In this document: positions 9,112 to 18,340 of the stretch, piece by piece
Layout of the letters: every line of letters starts with the position of its first letter
Numbering within the stretch: the first letter of the stretch is position 1
Notes under the pieces: model-generated
What the model was told of the DNA's origin: nothing
Seen by the model: the letters and a program-made list of their open reading frames with translations, nothing else
Database searches by the model: none
Made by a program: the position numbers and the translations under genes
Assembly (NCBI GenBank): GCA_964369405.1
Contig: CAYJGB010000010.1
Location: 1 to 64,000 of the forward strand
Length of the DNA: 64,000 nucleotides
Direction: 5' to 3'
From: CAYJFG01 sp964369405
GTDB lineage: Bacteria; Bacillota; Clostridia; Oscillospirales; Acutalibacteraceae

Positions 9112-9318
9112 ATGAAAGAAAATATTCATCCAAATTATCAACAAACTACAGTTACTTGTGCTTGTGGCAATGTTATAGAAACTGGTTCAACTAGAAAAGA
9201 TATTCGTGTTGAAATATGTTCAAAATGTCATCCATTCTTTACTGGTAAACAAAAATTAGTAGATACAGGTGGACGTGTAGACAGATTTAAAAAACGTTTA
9301 GAAATGCAAAACAAATAA
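9112..9318 (+). CDS. rpmE: 50S ribosomal protein L31, zinc-binding form (68 aa)
   Basis: This is full-length bacterial L31, which sits at the central protuberance of the large subunit and bridges to the small one. The opening KENIHPNYQ, the VEICSKCHPFFTGKQK core and the TGGRVDRFKKR ending are diagnostic. Four cysteines (C16, C18, C36, C39) are in the right places to bind one zinc, so this is the C+ paralogue rather than the zinc-independent one. AAAGAGGTG precedes the ATG. It is monocistronic, between its own promoter and a strong terminator. Confidence 0.97.
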   Translation: MKENIHPNYQQTTVTCACGNVIETGSTRKDIRVEICSKCHPFFTGKQKLVDTGGRVDRFKKRLEMQNK

Positions 9319-9327
9319 TCATTTTTT

Positions 9328-9366
9328 ACAAGGCGACACTTAAACAAGTGTTGCCTTGTTTTTTCA
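9328..9366 (+). terminator. Strong rho-independent terminator after rpmE
   Basis: ACAAGGCGACACTT pairs with AAGTGTTGCCTTGT (one G-U pair) around a 4-base loop, followed by a run of T. Confidence 0.9.
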
Positions 9367-9402
9367 ACCACTCATTTTTATGTATTTTAAAGGAATGTAT
9401 AT

Positions 9403-10032
9403 ATGTCTATTCAAAATTATAAAACTATTCAATTTGAAAATAAAATAGAATTCATTGAAAAAAAATCACGATTTATCGGTTATATTAAACCTTTAAATTC
9501 TTCAAAAGATGCAATTGACTTTATAACCTCCATAAAGTCACAGCATTTTGATGCTAATCACAATGTGTATGCTTACATTATAAAAGATGAAAATGTTGTG
9601 CGTTATAGTGATGATGGCGAACCATCTGGAACTGCTGGTATACCTGTTTTAGATGTTTTGCAAAAAAACAATTTGACTGATGTTTGTGTGATTGTCACTA
9701 GGTATTTTGGTGGAACACTGCTAGGTGGTGGTGGTTTAGTGCGTGCATATTCTCACACTGCTAAATTGGCTGTTGATAATGGAAATATAATAAATATGCA
9801 ACTATGTGCTATTTGTAATTTGAGTTGTACATATAATCAATATGGTAAAATTTCTTCTTTAGTTCCAAGTTTAAACGGAACAATTACTGATACTATTTTT
9901 ACAGATATAGTAGAAATTACCTTTAATATATCATTTGATGACTTAAACCGTTTAAATAAGCAATTAATGGAGATAACTTGTGGTGAAATTCAAGCAGAAA
10001 TTTGCGATAAACAATATTTTATGGTTAATTAA
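9403..10032 (+). CDS. yigZ: YigZ/IMPACT family protein (UPF0029, 209 aa)
   Basis: The N-terminal IMPACT domain carries the family signature: KKSRFIGYIKPL, HNVYAYII, RYSDDGEPSGTAG (about residues 65-77) and VTRYFGGTLLGGGGLVRAYS. The remainder is the ferredoxin-like C-terminal domain (DUF1949). The length matches E. coli YigZ. Members have been linked to translation control, but their bacterial function is unsettled. AAAGGA precedes the ATG. It stands alone between the rpmE terminator and dgt. Confidence 0.93.
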   Translation: MSIQNYKTIQFENKIEFIEKKSRFIGYIKPLNSSKDAIDFITSIKSQHFDANHNVYAYIIKDENVVRYSDDGEPSGTAGIPVLDVLQKNNLTDVCVIVTRYFGGTLLGGGGLVRAYSHTAKLAVDNGNIINMQLCAICNLSCTYNQYGKISSLVPSLNGTITDTIFTDIVEITFNISFDDLNRLNKQLMEITCGEIQAEICDKQYFMVN

Positions 10033-10131
10033 ATGTTTAATTTAATTTTTTTATAACAATTAAAGGGTTTCTATTTTTTTTGTCGTATATTAATACAAGG
10101 TCTTTGTAGATTTTTATCAGGTGGTGTTATT

Positions 10132-11118
10132 ATGTTAGTCCGTTTACGTACTGAAAATTATGAAAATAACAATTTATCTAAATTTGCAGCTCTCTCATCT
10201 AATAGTATAGGTAGAGATATCCCGATAGAAGAATGTTCAATGCGTACAGTATATCAACGTGATAGAGATAGAATTATACATTGTAAATCTTTTAGACGCT
10301 TAAAACATAAGACGCAAGTTTTTTTATCTCCTGAGGGCGACCACTACAGAACACGACTTACACACACATTAGAAGTTTCTCAAATATCCAGAACTATTGC
10401 ACGAGCATTAATGCTTAACGAAGATTTAACAGAAGCTATTGCATTAGGACATGACTTAGGGCATACTCCATTTGGTCATGCTGGAGAAAGTGCTTTAAAC
10501 GACGTATCTAAAAATGGATTTAAACATTATGAACAAAGTGTAAGAGTAGTTGAAACATTAGAAAAACTCAACTTAACATATGAAGTAAGAAACGGTATAT
10601 TGTGTCATACAAAAGGAAAACAGGCAGATACATTAGAGGGACAAATTGTAAGACTAGCTGACAGAATAGCCTACATAAACCATGATATTGATGATGCAAT
10701 TAGAGCAGGTGTATTAACAAATCAGGATATACCTTTAGACATATTAGAAGTCTTAGGTGACACATCTGGAAAACGTATAGATTGCTTAGTAAAATCAATA
10801 GCAGAAAACAGTATAGATGATAATATAAATATGAATAGTGAGGTAAAAACTCAATTTGATGCATTACATAAATTTATGTATGCGAAAGTGTATAGAAGTC
10901 CATATGCAAAAGCAGAAGAGAAAAAAATACCAGACCTCGTTAATAAACTATATAACTATTTTATGACACATACTGATAAATTAGACGATAATTTAAAAAC
11001 TGTTTTAATAAATGAAAATGCAGATAGAGCAGTTTGTGACTATATAGCAGGTATGACTGACCAATATGCTATACAACTGTATCAAGAATTATTTGTACCA
11101 AAAAACTGGAGTAAATAA
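10132..11118 (+). CDS. dgt: Deoxyguanosinetriphosphate triphosphohydrolase-like HD-domain protein (328 aa)
   Basis: This HD-superfamily dNTPase hydrolyses a dNTP to the deoxynucleoside and triphosphate. Metal ligands are in place: His78 (RLTHTLEV), His107-Asp108 (LGHDLGHTPFGH) and the later ADRIAYINHDIDD segment. The N-terminal RDRIIHCKSFRRLKHKTQVF motif is typical of the short Firmicutes form. It is the first gene of the dgt-dnaG-rpoD cluster, 38 bp before dnaG, a conserved clostridial arrangement that places nucleotide control next to primase. AGGTGG precedes the ATG. Confidence 0.95.
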   Translation: MLVRLRTENYENNNLSKFAALSSNSIGRDIPIEECSMRTVYQRDRDRIIHCKSFRRLKHKTQVFLSPEGDHYRTRLTHTLEVSQISRTIARALMLNEDLTEAIALGHDLGHTPFGHAGESALNDVSKNGFKHYEQSVRVVETLEKLNLTYEVRNGILCHTKGKQADTLEGQIVRLADRIAYINHDIDDAIRAGVLTNQDIPLDILEVLGDTSGKRIDCLVKSIAENSIDDNINMNSEVKTQFDALHKFMYAKVYRSPYAKAEEKKIPDLVNKLYNYFMTHTDKLDDNLKTVLINENADRAVCDYIAGMTDQYAIQLYQELFVPKNWSK

Positions 11119-11156
11119 ATTTTATTTATAAATCGCTAACGAAAGGAGATACTAAA

Positions 11157-12923
11157 GTGGCTTTACCTTATGAATTTTTACAAGAATTATATGCACGAAA
11201 CAGAATAGAAGATATTGTATCAGAGTATGTAAACCTTAAGCGTATGGGTAGTAAGCAATTTGGGTTATGTCCATTTCATGGTGAAAAAACACCTTCTTTT
11301 AACGTAGTACCAGAAGATGGGTATTTTCATTGCTTTGGTTGTGGCGTTGGTGGTGACGTTGTAACATTTATAATGAAGATAGAAAATTTAGATTATATAG
11401 AAGCAGTTAAATATCTTGCTCAAAAATGTGGTATGGATATGCCAGAAAATTCATATAATGCAGATTTATCGAACTTAAGAAAAAAAATATACGAAATCAA
11501 TCGAGAAACAGCAAGATTTTATTATACTAAATTATATACAGCTCAAGGCAAAGAGGCTTTAGCATATCTTAGAAATAGAGGTCTTACAGAAAAAACAATA
11601 AAACATTTTGGTTTAGGCTACAGCCCTAAGGGACAATATGAACTAGTAAATCATTTAAAAAATTTAGGTTATAAGGATACTGAACTTGTTCAAGCAAATG
11701 TTGCAATAAATACAAGTTATGGAAAAACTAAAGATAGATTTTATGATAGAGTTATGTTCCCTATTATAGATTTAAGAGGTAATGTTATTGCATTTGGTGG
11801 TAGACTTTTAGGTGATGGAAAACCTAAGTACTTAAATACATCAGACACATTAGTTTTTAAAAAAAGTGCTAATTTATTTGCACTAAACTTAGCAAAAAAT
11901 CAAAGCGATAATTCTTTAATCTTAGCTGAGGGTTATATGGATGTTATAGCACTTCATCAAGCAGGTTTTGCAAACGCAATAGCTACGCTCGGCACAGCTC
12001 TTACTGAGGAACAAGCACAATTAATTAAACGTTATGCACAAGAAATTATAATTTGTTATGACTCTGACGAAGCAGGACAAAAAGCATCTGCACGTGCAAT
12101 TACAATACTTAGAAAAATCGGAGTATTGATTAAAGTTTTAAATATACCAAACGCTAAAGACCCTGATGAATATATACGTTCAAATGGTGATAAGGGTGCA
12201 ATTAAATTTAAAATGCTGCTAGATAAGTGTGGAAATGATATTGACTATAAATTATCAAAAATTAAAAGCCGATATAACTTAGAGCTAACAGACGATAAAG
12301 TTAAATATCTAACAGAAATCTCTTTGATTTTATCAGAGCTTGAAAACGCTATTGAAAGAGATATTTACACTAGTAAATTGAGTGAAGAAACAGGCGTACA
12401 AAAAGATGCTATTAGTATGCAAATAGAAAAGAATTTAAAGAAAACAAATTATCAAAAAAAGAAAAATGAGTTTAGAGATATTCAAAAAGAAATATCAGCT
12501 AGTCAAAATAAAATAAACACTCAAAAAAGAAGCAATTTAAAAGTTGCAAAAGCAGAAGAAGGGCTTATCGCTTATATACTTAAAAACCCAGAGTATGCAA
12601 AAAAAATATTAGAAATTTTACCTGTTGATTTATATATAACAGATTTCAATAAACAAGTTTATGATGTAATTACTCAAAAGGCAATTGAAAACAAAAATAT
12701 AAACATTGCTGAACTTAGTACAAATTTTACTCAAGAAGAAATCTCTGTTATAGTAGGCTTCAAAGTTAAATATGAACTTGTTACTAACAGCAAAGAAACT
12801 GCTAAAGATTACATAAAAATTATTAAAGATGAGAACGATAAACAACGTATAAAAAACAACGACGATGCTAATGATGAAGATATAACTTCATACTTAAATA
12901 GATTAAGAGAACAAAAAAAATAA
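11157..12923 (+). CDS. dnaG: DNA primase DnaG (588 aa)
   Basis: The start is GTG with GAAAGGAG about 8 bases upstream. The N-terminal CHC2 zinc finger has Cys38, His41, Cys59 and Cys62. The catalytic TOPRIM domain follows, with LILAEGYMDVIALHQAG, GTALTEEQ and ICYDSDEAGQKA supplying the acidic metal-binding residues. The C-terminal helicase-interaction domain is about residues 460-580 and begins after a Lys/Gln-rich linker. It synthesises RNA primers for lagging-strand replication and sits between dgt and rpoD, the classic macromolecular synthesis operon. Confidence 0.98.
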   Translation: MALPYEFLQELYARNRIEDIVSEYVNLKRMGSKQFGLCPFHGEKTPSFNVVPEDGYFHCFGCGVGGDVVTFIMKIENLDYIEAVKYLAQKCGMDMPENSYNADLSNLRKKIYEINRETARFYYTKLYTAQGKEALAYLRNRGLTEKTIKHFGLGYSPKGQYELVNHLKNLGYKDTELVQANVAINTSYGKTKDRFYDRVMFPIIDLRGNVIAFGGRLLGDGKPKYLNTSDTLVFKKSANLFALNLAKNQSDNSLILAEGYMDVIALHQAGFANAIATLGTALTEEQAQLIKRYAQEIIICYDSDEAGQKASARAITILRKIGVLIKVLNIPNAKDPDEYIRSNGDKGAIKFKMLLDKCGNDIDYKLSKIKSRYNLELTDDKVKYLTEISLILSELENAIERDIYTSKLSEETGVQKDAISMQIEKNLKKTNYQKKKNEFRDIQKEISASQNKINTQKRSNLKVAKAEEGLIAYILKNPEYAKKILEILPVDLYITDFNKQVYDVITQKAIENKNINIAELSTNFTQEEISVIVGFKVKYELVTNSKETAKDYIKIIKDENDKQRIKNNDDANDEDITSYLNRLREQKK

Positions 12924-12956
12924 CATAATTAAAAAACCGAGAGGAATAGGTGCATT

Positions 12957-14054
12957 ATGGTAGCAAATCAACCAAGAGATAAAAAAACAGTAGAGAAAGA
13001 ATTAATTGAGCTAGGAAAATCAAAAGGCAATCTAACTAATAAAGACATATTAGATGCCATAGGCGAAATTGATTTCGAACCAGAACAATTAGAAAAACTA
13101 TATGATTCTATCGAGGTAGCAGGGGTTGAAATCATAGAAGATTTTGACGAAATACATCTAGATGAGATAGCTGTAGCTGTAACTGGAACTCCTGTTATTA
13201 CAGAGGAAGTGTCAATAGATAACATCTCAATTGACGACCCTGTAAAAGTATATCTTAAAGAGATTGGACGAGTGCCACTATTATCACCAGAGGAAGAAAT
13301 ATACTTAGCTATTAAAATTTCAAGAGGAAGTGTTGCAGCTAAAAAACGACTATCAGAAGCAAACTTAAGACTTGTTGTAAGTATTGCAAAAAGATATTTA
13401 GGTAGAGGTATGCAATTCTTAGATTTAATACAAGAAGGCAACCTAGGACTAATAAAAGCAGTTGAAAAATTCGACTATACACGTGCATTTAAGTTTTCAA
13501 CATACGCAACATGGTGGATAAGACAAGCTATAACAAGAGCAATTGCAGACCAAGCGAGAACTATTAGAATACCTGTTCATATGGTAGAAACTATAAATAA
13601 AGTTAAAAAAATATCTAGTCAACTATTGCATACAAACGGACACGAACCAACAGCAGATGAAATAGCATTAGAAATAAACTTGCCAGTTGATAAAGTACGT
13701 GAAATTATGCGTGTAGCACAAGAGCCTGTGTCACTTGAAACACCAATCGGAGAAGAAGAAGATAGTCACTTAGGCGATTTTATACCAGATGCAGACGCTC
13801 CAGCACCAGCAGATGCAGCATCACATACAATGCTTAAGGAACAATTAAAAGAAGTTCTGGACACATTAACAGATAGAGAAGAAAAAGTACTAATGCTAAG
13901 GTTTGGACTAGAAGACGGAAGAACAAGAACACTAGAAGAAGTAGGAAAAGAATTCAACGTAACTAGAGAGCGTATTAGACAAATCGAGGCAAAAGCTTTA
14001 AGAAAATTAAGACACCCAAGCAGAAGTAAAAAACTTAAAGACTTTTTAGATTAA
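12957..14054 (+). CDS. rpoD: RNA polymerase primary sigma factor RpoD/SigA (365 aa)
   Basis: This is the vegetative sigma factor. Region 1.1 is short. Region 1.2 (SIDDPVKVYLKEIGRVPLLS) and region 2 (NLRLVVSIAKRYLGRG, FLDLIQEGNLGLIKAVEKFD, FSTYATWWIRQAITRA) are complete. Region 3 and region 4 (EEVGKEFNVTRERIRQIEAKALRKLRHPSRS) close the protein. The region 2.4 and 4.2 residues predict recognition of TATAAT and TTGACA, matching promoters seen in this window. GAGAGGA precedes the ATG. It is the last core gene of the dgt-dnaG-rpoD cluster. Confidence 0.98.
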   Translation: MVANQPRDKKTVEKELIELGKSKGNLTNKDILDAIGEIDFEPEQLEKLYDSIEVAGVEIIEDFDEIHLDEIAVAVTGTPVITEEVSIDNISIDDPVKVYLKEIGRVPLLSPEEEIYLAIKISRGSVAAKKRLSEANLRLVVSIAKRYLGRGMQFLDLIQEGNLGLIKAVEKFDYTRAFKFSTYATWWIRQAITRAIADQARTIRIPVHMVETINKVKKISSQLLHTNGHEPTADEIALEINLPVDKVREIMRVAQEPVSLETPIGEEEDSHLGDFIPDADAPAPADAASHTMLKEQLKEVLDTLTDREEKVLMLRFGLEDGRTRTLEEVGKEFNVTRERIRQIEAKALRKLRHPSRSKKLKDFLD

Positions 14055-14069
14055 TAGTAGGTGAATACA

Positions 14070-14459
14070 ATGTTTACTATTGAAGAAACTAACGAAATGC
14101 TTAATGAAATTGCAGATACAATACCTTTAGAGTTGTATAGAGAGCTTAGTGGAGGAATAATTTTACTACCACAGGCTAAAATACACCCAAAAGCTATAGA
14201 TAATGATTTATTTATTTTAGGTGAATATTGTATCTCTTCAATTGGAAAATACATAAGAATATATTATGGTTCTTTTGCAAGTGTATATAAACATATCACA
14301 TCAAAAGAGCAATATTATGAACATTTAAGACGAGTTTTAGTACATGAGTTAAGGCATCATAACGAAGAATTAGCAGGTTATAAAGATTTAATTTTATATG
14401 ATGATAAACAGATTAACAGTTATTTAAACTCTAAGCAAAAGAAAAAAGATAAAATTTAA
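14070..14459 (+). CDS. Zincin-like metallopeptidase-family protein (129 aa)
   Basis: The ATG at 14070 is preferred because AGGTG lies 7 bases upstream; a GTG at 14061 is inside that site. The protein has a minimal zincin helix, VLVHELRHHNEE, giving the HExxH zinc and catalytic motif, preceded by an edge strand (YIRIYYGSF). Size and layout resemble the small zincin-like family PF06262, frequent beside housekeeping genes in Actinobacteria and Clostridia. Substrates are unknown. It starts 15 bp after rpoD and is probably co-transcribed, ending at the hairpin at 14472. Confidence 0.75.
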   Translation: MFTIEETNEMLNEIADTIPLELYRELSGGIILLPQAKIHPKAIDNDLFILGEYCISSIGKYIRIYYGSFASVYKHITSKEQYYEHLRRVLVHELRHHNEELAGYKDLILYDDKQINSYLNSKQKKKDKI

Positions 14460-14471
14460 AATAAATTTTGT

Positions 14472-14512
14472 AAGGGATATTGCACATTTAATTTGCAATA
14501 TCCCTTATATTT
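14472..14512 (+). terminator. Terminator of the dgt-dnaG-rpoD cluster
   Basis: AAGGGATATTGCA pairs perfectly with TGCAATATCCCTT, followed by ATATTTT. Confidence 0.85.
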
Positions 14513-14531
14513 TATAAATTTGAAATCAAAA

Positions 14532-14561
14532 AATAGCGTATCATAAACTTGATACGCTATT
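14532..14561 (-). terminator. Terminator of the NlpC/P60 hydrolase gene
   Basis: AATAGCGTATCA pairs perfectly with TGATACGCTATT. On the minus strand the T run continues, so it serves the gene ending at 14576. Confidence 0.85.
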
Positions 14562-14575
14562 TTGATTAATAAATA

Positions 14576-16216
14576 TTATTTACTATTTCTTGTAGTTACG
14601 GCCTTTGCTTTTTTGCTTTTATTAGTTTTAATATATACAAACAATGCAAATCCACATAATATAGTCATAACAGTTGCAATAATTATAAACATTTGATTAT
14701 TCTCTGAACTACTTGTATTATTTGGTACTGCCTCAAATACACTTACATTTCCTGCTACTAATGCATTATCCATCTCAACACTTGTTAAAACTGGAGTGTT
14801 TTCTTGAGTTGTTTGCATTAATAAAGCATTCATAAACACTTCGTCTATTTCACCAGTTGGCTCTAATGCAAAGTTTGCTTGTGCCATTTTTACTGCTGAT
14901 ATTGTTTTTTCATCAATTGTTCCTGTTGCATCTTCTTGACTCAAATAACCTAATTGAATTAAACTTGCTTGTAATGCTGACACGCTATAACTGCTATAGT
15001 CCATTGTCATTAAACTGTATTCTTCACTTGAAACAGCTTCATCAGATAATAATAATTTCAAACCATCTTCGTCCATTGAGTTGATTGGTTGTAATTGTGA
15101 TGCTATGTAATAAGATGTTAGTGCAACTTGTGTGTTTGCATCAAACTTGCTGTTTACTTCTTCTGTATAATAACCTAGCTCTGTAAGTCTTGTTTGTAAT
15201 TGTTTTACCTTTGAACCTTCTCCACCTGGCTTTAGTTGCTCTTCTAGTGGAAGTTCTGTAGGTGCTTCTGTTGGCGCTTCTGTTGGTGCCTCAGTTACAG
15301 GTTCTGTTGCTTTTGGTTTCTCTTTTTCAGGTGCATCAGATGCATATATCGCGTCAGATGTTGTGCTACCTACTACACCATCTGCTGTAAGTTTAGCTTC
15401 TTTTTGAAATTCTATTACTGCTTTTTCTGTAGCTTCTCCAAAATATTCTGTAATTTCATCATTATAATATCCAAGTTCAGTTAAACGTTCTTGTAATTTT
15501 TCTACTTTAGACCCACTTGAACCTAATTTTAAAACAGACGATGAACTACTTGAGCTGCTTGAACTACTAGATGATGAACCTGATGTACTATTGCTTTGAG
15601 TATAATCTGTTGCTTTATAATCACTCTCTGGAGGATTTTTATCAGAAACACCTTTAGAGTTAAATGTATATTTAACACCATCAATAGTCTTAGTAGTATT
15701 AATTATATATTGTCCATTTTGATAGTAAAAAGAGTCCCCATTATATTTTACCCAACCAGTTGTAGGGTAACTAACACCAGAAACTTTAAACCAAGAAGTC
15801 CAGTTTGAACTACTTAAACTATCATAACACATATCAGAATTAGAATCTCTAGCATCTATAACCATTCCACCGCCAACGTAAACACCAACGTGACCTGGTC
15901 TATGTAATCCTAAACCGTGAATACGAGGAACTCCGTTAGAAACATATCCACTTTCGCTAGAAGCCGCTAACATATCTACACGGATGCCACCAACACCGTT
16001 GTATGACCATATTAAACCTGAACAGTCAACAGCACCTGGAGAAGTACCACCCCATACATAGTTCCAGTCTTCGTTGTAAGCGTTTAAGCAGTGAGCAGAT
16101 AATCCTACCCCTGTGCTAGTCGCTGCAAAAGAAGTAACTGAGCTAATAGCAAAAATTGAAGCGATAATAACTAAAGATAGAATTAAAGCCATTATCTTTT
16201 TAAATTTAATTTTCAT
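14576..16216 (-). CDS. Secreted, membrane-tethered NlpC/P60-like cell-wall hydrolase with PG-binding repeats (546 aa)
   Basis: A signal peptide (residues 1-31, ending VTSFAA) is followed by an NlpC/P60-like domain with Cys65 (GAVDCSGLIW) and His109 (RPGHVGVYVG). The third triad position reads VIDARD, with Asp where His/Asn/Gln is usual. Then come a Ser-rich linker, a peptidoglycan-binding repeat (LKLGSSGSKVEKLQERLTEL), a Pro/Thr/Glu linker, and two further repeats, of which the last is degenerate. A C-terminal membrane helix (about 510-530) and a basic tail anchor it to the cell surface. The family cleaves D-Glu-diaminopimelate stem-peptide bonds. AGGAGG precedes the ATG, and WalR-like boxes lie upstream. 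Confidence 0.9.
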   Translation of the reverse strand: MKIKFKKIMALILSLVIIASIFAISSVTSFAATSTGVGLSAHCLNAYNEDWNYVWGGTSPGAVDCSGLIWSYNGVGGIRVDMLAASSESGYVSNGVPRIHGLGLHRPGHVGVYVGGGMVIDARDSNSDMCYDSLSSSNWTSWFKVSGVSYPTTGWVKYNGDSFYYQNGQYIINTTKTIDGVKYTFNSKGVSDKNPPESDYKATDYTQSNSTSGSSSSSSSSSSSSSSVLKLGSSGSKVEKLQERLTELGYYNDEITEYFGEATEKAVIEFQKEAKLTADGVVGSTTSDAIYASDAPEKEKPKATEPVTEAPTEAPTEAPTELPLEEQLKPGGEGSKVKQLQTRLTELGYYTEEVNSKFDANTQVALTSYYIASQLQPINSMDEDGLKLLLSDEAVSSEEYSLMTMDYSSYSVSALQASLIQLGYLSQEDATGTIDEKTISAVKMAQANFALEPTGEIDEVFMNALLMQTTQENTPVLTSVEMDNALVAGNVSVFEAVPNNTSSSENNQMFIIIATVMTILCGFALFVYIKTNKSKKAKAVTTRNSK

Positions 16217-16291
16217 TTTGAAATCCTCCTAAAAACGTATCATAATATGTAAAAAACATATTTATTATTAAATTAAAAACTCTGTGTAGAA

Positions 16292-16329
16292 ATAACAATC
16301 TTATTACAAAGAGTAACAATCTTGTTACA
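16292..16329 (-). promoter_or_regulatory. Two WalR (YycF)-type boxes upstream of the cell-wall hydrolase
   Basis: Read on the minus strand, TGTAAC-AAGAT-TGTTAC (16313-16329) and TGTAAT-AAGAT-TGTTAT (16292-16308) each fit the WalR consensus TGTWAH-N5-TGTWAH exactly. They start 21 bp apart, two helical turns, about 76-113 bp before the start codon. The essential WalKR system controls wall hydrolases in Firmicutes. The rest of the 16217-16583 interval is AT-rich, with no other clear signal except the terminator at 16551. Confidence 0.7.
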
Positions 16330-16550
16330 GTTTAACATATAAGTATAAAAATATCAAGTAAAGCTAAAAATAAAGGCATTTTTTATAATTAAATTATATT
16401 TTTTTAAATTTTTTTATTTAAAATTACATATCAGTAGTCTGAATTTAAACTTTACTTAGAGATTTTCAGATTCTTTGTTCATAATTTGTTTACAATTTAG
16501 TTCTTAATAATAACAAATATGTAATTTTATATCCAAATATTACCACATAA

Positions 16551-16578
16551 AAAAACCTAGAACTAATTCTAGGTTTTT
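16551..16578 (-). terminator. Terminator of the DUF6514-like gene
   Basis: AAAAACCTAGAA pairs with TTCTAGGTTTTT around a 4-base loop. It has T runs on both strands and is probably bidirectional. Confidence 0.85.
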
Positions 16579-16583
16579 TTATG

Positions 16584-16829
16584 TTAATTTTCACTTATGA
16601 GTTCTTCAACTATTTCCAGACAATGAATTGGCGATACTAAATTGTCTGCTAACGTTCTTAATAAATGTGTAACATAAACTTTATCTTGACTTATGTTAGT
16701 TATTCTTACTTTATCAGTATACTTATCTTGACTATACACTGTAATACCATATTGTGTTATAGTGTCACATTTACAAATTAACTCATATACAAAAATTTCC
16801 TCCTCCATACTTCTAACTAGTTTCACCAT
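16584..16829 (-). CDS. Small DUF6514-like protein (81 aa), unknown function
   Basis: A short soluble protein with the pattern EIFVYELICKC, a YGITVYS strand, and a C-terminal helix pair around HLLRTLADNLVSPIHCLEIVEELI. This resembles the DUF6514 family of small clostridial proteins, whose hallmark is the N-x-VSPIHxxxVVEDxI-like end. The assignment is from memory of that pattern and is tentative. The ATG has GGCGGT about 12 bases upstream. It is monocistronic, between its own terminator and a 164-bp gap to the LuxR-type gene. No function can be proposed. Confidence 0.6.
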   Translation of the reverse strand: MVKLVRSMEEEIFVYELICKCDTITQYGITVYSQDKYTDKVRITNISQDKVYVTHLLRTLADNLVSPIHCLEIVEELISEN

Positions 16830-16993
16830 AATAACTTTTACCGCCTTTTACATAAATCTATACATTTATAATAAAGTGACATTGCGCCACTTGCAAGCGA
16901 TTGTTATGAAAAATTCACAATAAATTCATCATAAAATAATTCTACTCTAAATTAAAATAAATTTCAATACCACTTTAGTTTACTAAAACTAAA

Positions 16994-18268
16994 CTATAAG
17001 TAATAATTTCTTGTTAGCTCCACCCTATTTGTTACATCTAGCTTTTGATATATATTGTATAACGTCTTTTTAACTGTTCCTTCGCTGATTTTAAGTTTAT
17101 GTGCTATTTCAATATTTTTAGCACCATCAAATATCATTTCCGTTACTTCTTTTTCTCTTGCAGTTAACTTTTCTAAAATAACTTCGTTATTTTTAAAATC
17201 AATATTATTCTTCATAATAAGAACAGGAACTATTGTTTTATCTATTTTAGGTGCAAATAGTAATTTAATATTGCTATTAATATCTTTATTTATAACATTA
17301 TATGTAACTGTTTGATGATTTATTAATTTATTTACTATTTCTTCATTGTTCATCAAAAACGATTTTTCAGTATTACAATTTTCAAGTATTGTAAAAAATT
17401 GTTTATTAAACTCATTTTCAATAAAATATTCTTTATTATAATCTAGTTTATCTATATCTATATTACATATTTCGTAATCTAAATTGTTATCTTTAAATTC
17501 GTTTAACTTGAAACAATTATTTTGCAAACTGAAAAATTCATTTTTACTTATCTCCACATAAACCATTATGATGCTTTCTAAATTGTTTTCTTCTTTTAAA
17601 GGTATTAATGTGATTATAAAATATTTAGCACCCTCATCAGTAAAAAGAATTTCTGGTAATCTAATAGGATTACCCTCTTTTATACATTCATCTAATATAT
17701 TTTCATTTCTAATGCATAAACTCTTAAATTCAAATAATTCCAAAGCATTGCTATTGTTCCTAATACTTTCACCTATATAATCAACAGCTTTATATGAATA
17801 CTTGTTAACATTATAGTTGTTATCAATTTTATCAAGCACCACTGAAAAATTAGATTTTTTTGAATAATAAGAAAATTCAAGATTATCTATAACTTTATTT
17901 ACAAAATCAAATAAATTTCTTTTTTCTGTCTTTTTATAAATAAAGTTTAGGCATTTATCACATACAAATATATTTGCTTCATAATATGAATCCCCGATTT
18001 TTCTCATAAAAGAGATACTTTTATCAGTACCAGCTAAAGCATTATAAATATTACAGACATACTCATGAGTTAAACTTGTAAAAAGATTTTCGATATATTT
18101 ACCAATACTAGTATCATCTAAACTATTTACATACATATAAAATGAATTAGCATTATATAAACAAATACAGTTATCATCTTCCATTTTGTATTGTGCTATG
18201 TAGTAGTCTTTATTGTTCCAATATTTAAACAGACTACCGTTGAGAACTTCATTCACGATTATCACCAC
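16994..18268 (-). CDS. LuxR-type transcriptional regulator with a large sensory N-terminus (424 aa)
   Basis: The C-terminal 62 residues are a complete GerE/LuxR helix-turn-helix (KLTAREKEVTEMIFDGAKNIEIAHKL, SEGTVKKTLYNIYQKLDV). The 360-residue N-terminus has PAS-like features (YYIAQYKMEDDNCICLYNANSFY, and a second unit near residues 170-230), but no receiver aspartate and no membrane segment, so it may sense a soluble ligand. The start is GTG, and another in-frame GTG four codons later is an alternative. It lies about 310 bp downstream of the DUF11 gene on the same strand. A 12-bp inverted repeat upstream may be its operator. Confidence 0.8.
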   Translation of the reverse strand: MVIIVNEVLNGSLFKYWNNKDYYIAQYKMEDDNCICLYNANSFYMYVNSLDDTSIGKYIENLFTSLTHEYVCNIYNALAGTDKSISFMRKIGDSYYEANIFVCDKCLNFIYKKTEKRNLFDFVNKVIDNLEFSYYSKKSNFSVVLDKIDNNYNVNKYSYKAVDYIGESIRNNSNALELFEFKSLCIRNENILDECIKEGNPIRLPEILFTDEGAKYFIITLIPLKEENNLESIIMVYVEISKNEFFSLQNNCFKLNEFKDNNLDYEICNIDIDKLDYNKEYFIENEFNKQFFTILENCNTEKSFLMNNEEIVNKLINHQTVTYNVINKDINSNIKLLFAPKIDKTIVPVLIMKNNIDFKNNEVILEKLTAREKEVTEMIFDGAKNIEIAHKLKISEGTVKKTLYNIYQKLDVTNRVELTRNYYL

Positions 18269-18340
18269 TACTTTTCCAATTTAAACAACATAGATATACT
18301 CTATTTAAATTAGTGTTTTACATAAACTAAAGTTAGTTAT

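Noticed and set aside
13766..13957. Minus-strand ORFs within rpoD
   Set aside because: They are antisense shadows of conserved sigma regions 3-4.
15530..15600. Short tandem repeats suggesting a repeat array
   Set aside because: They are Ser codons of the linker in the NlpC/P60 protein, not a CRISPR or mobile repeat.
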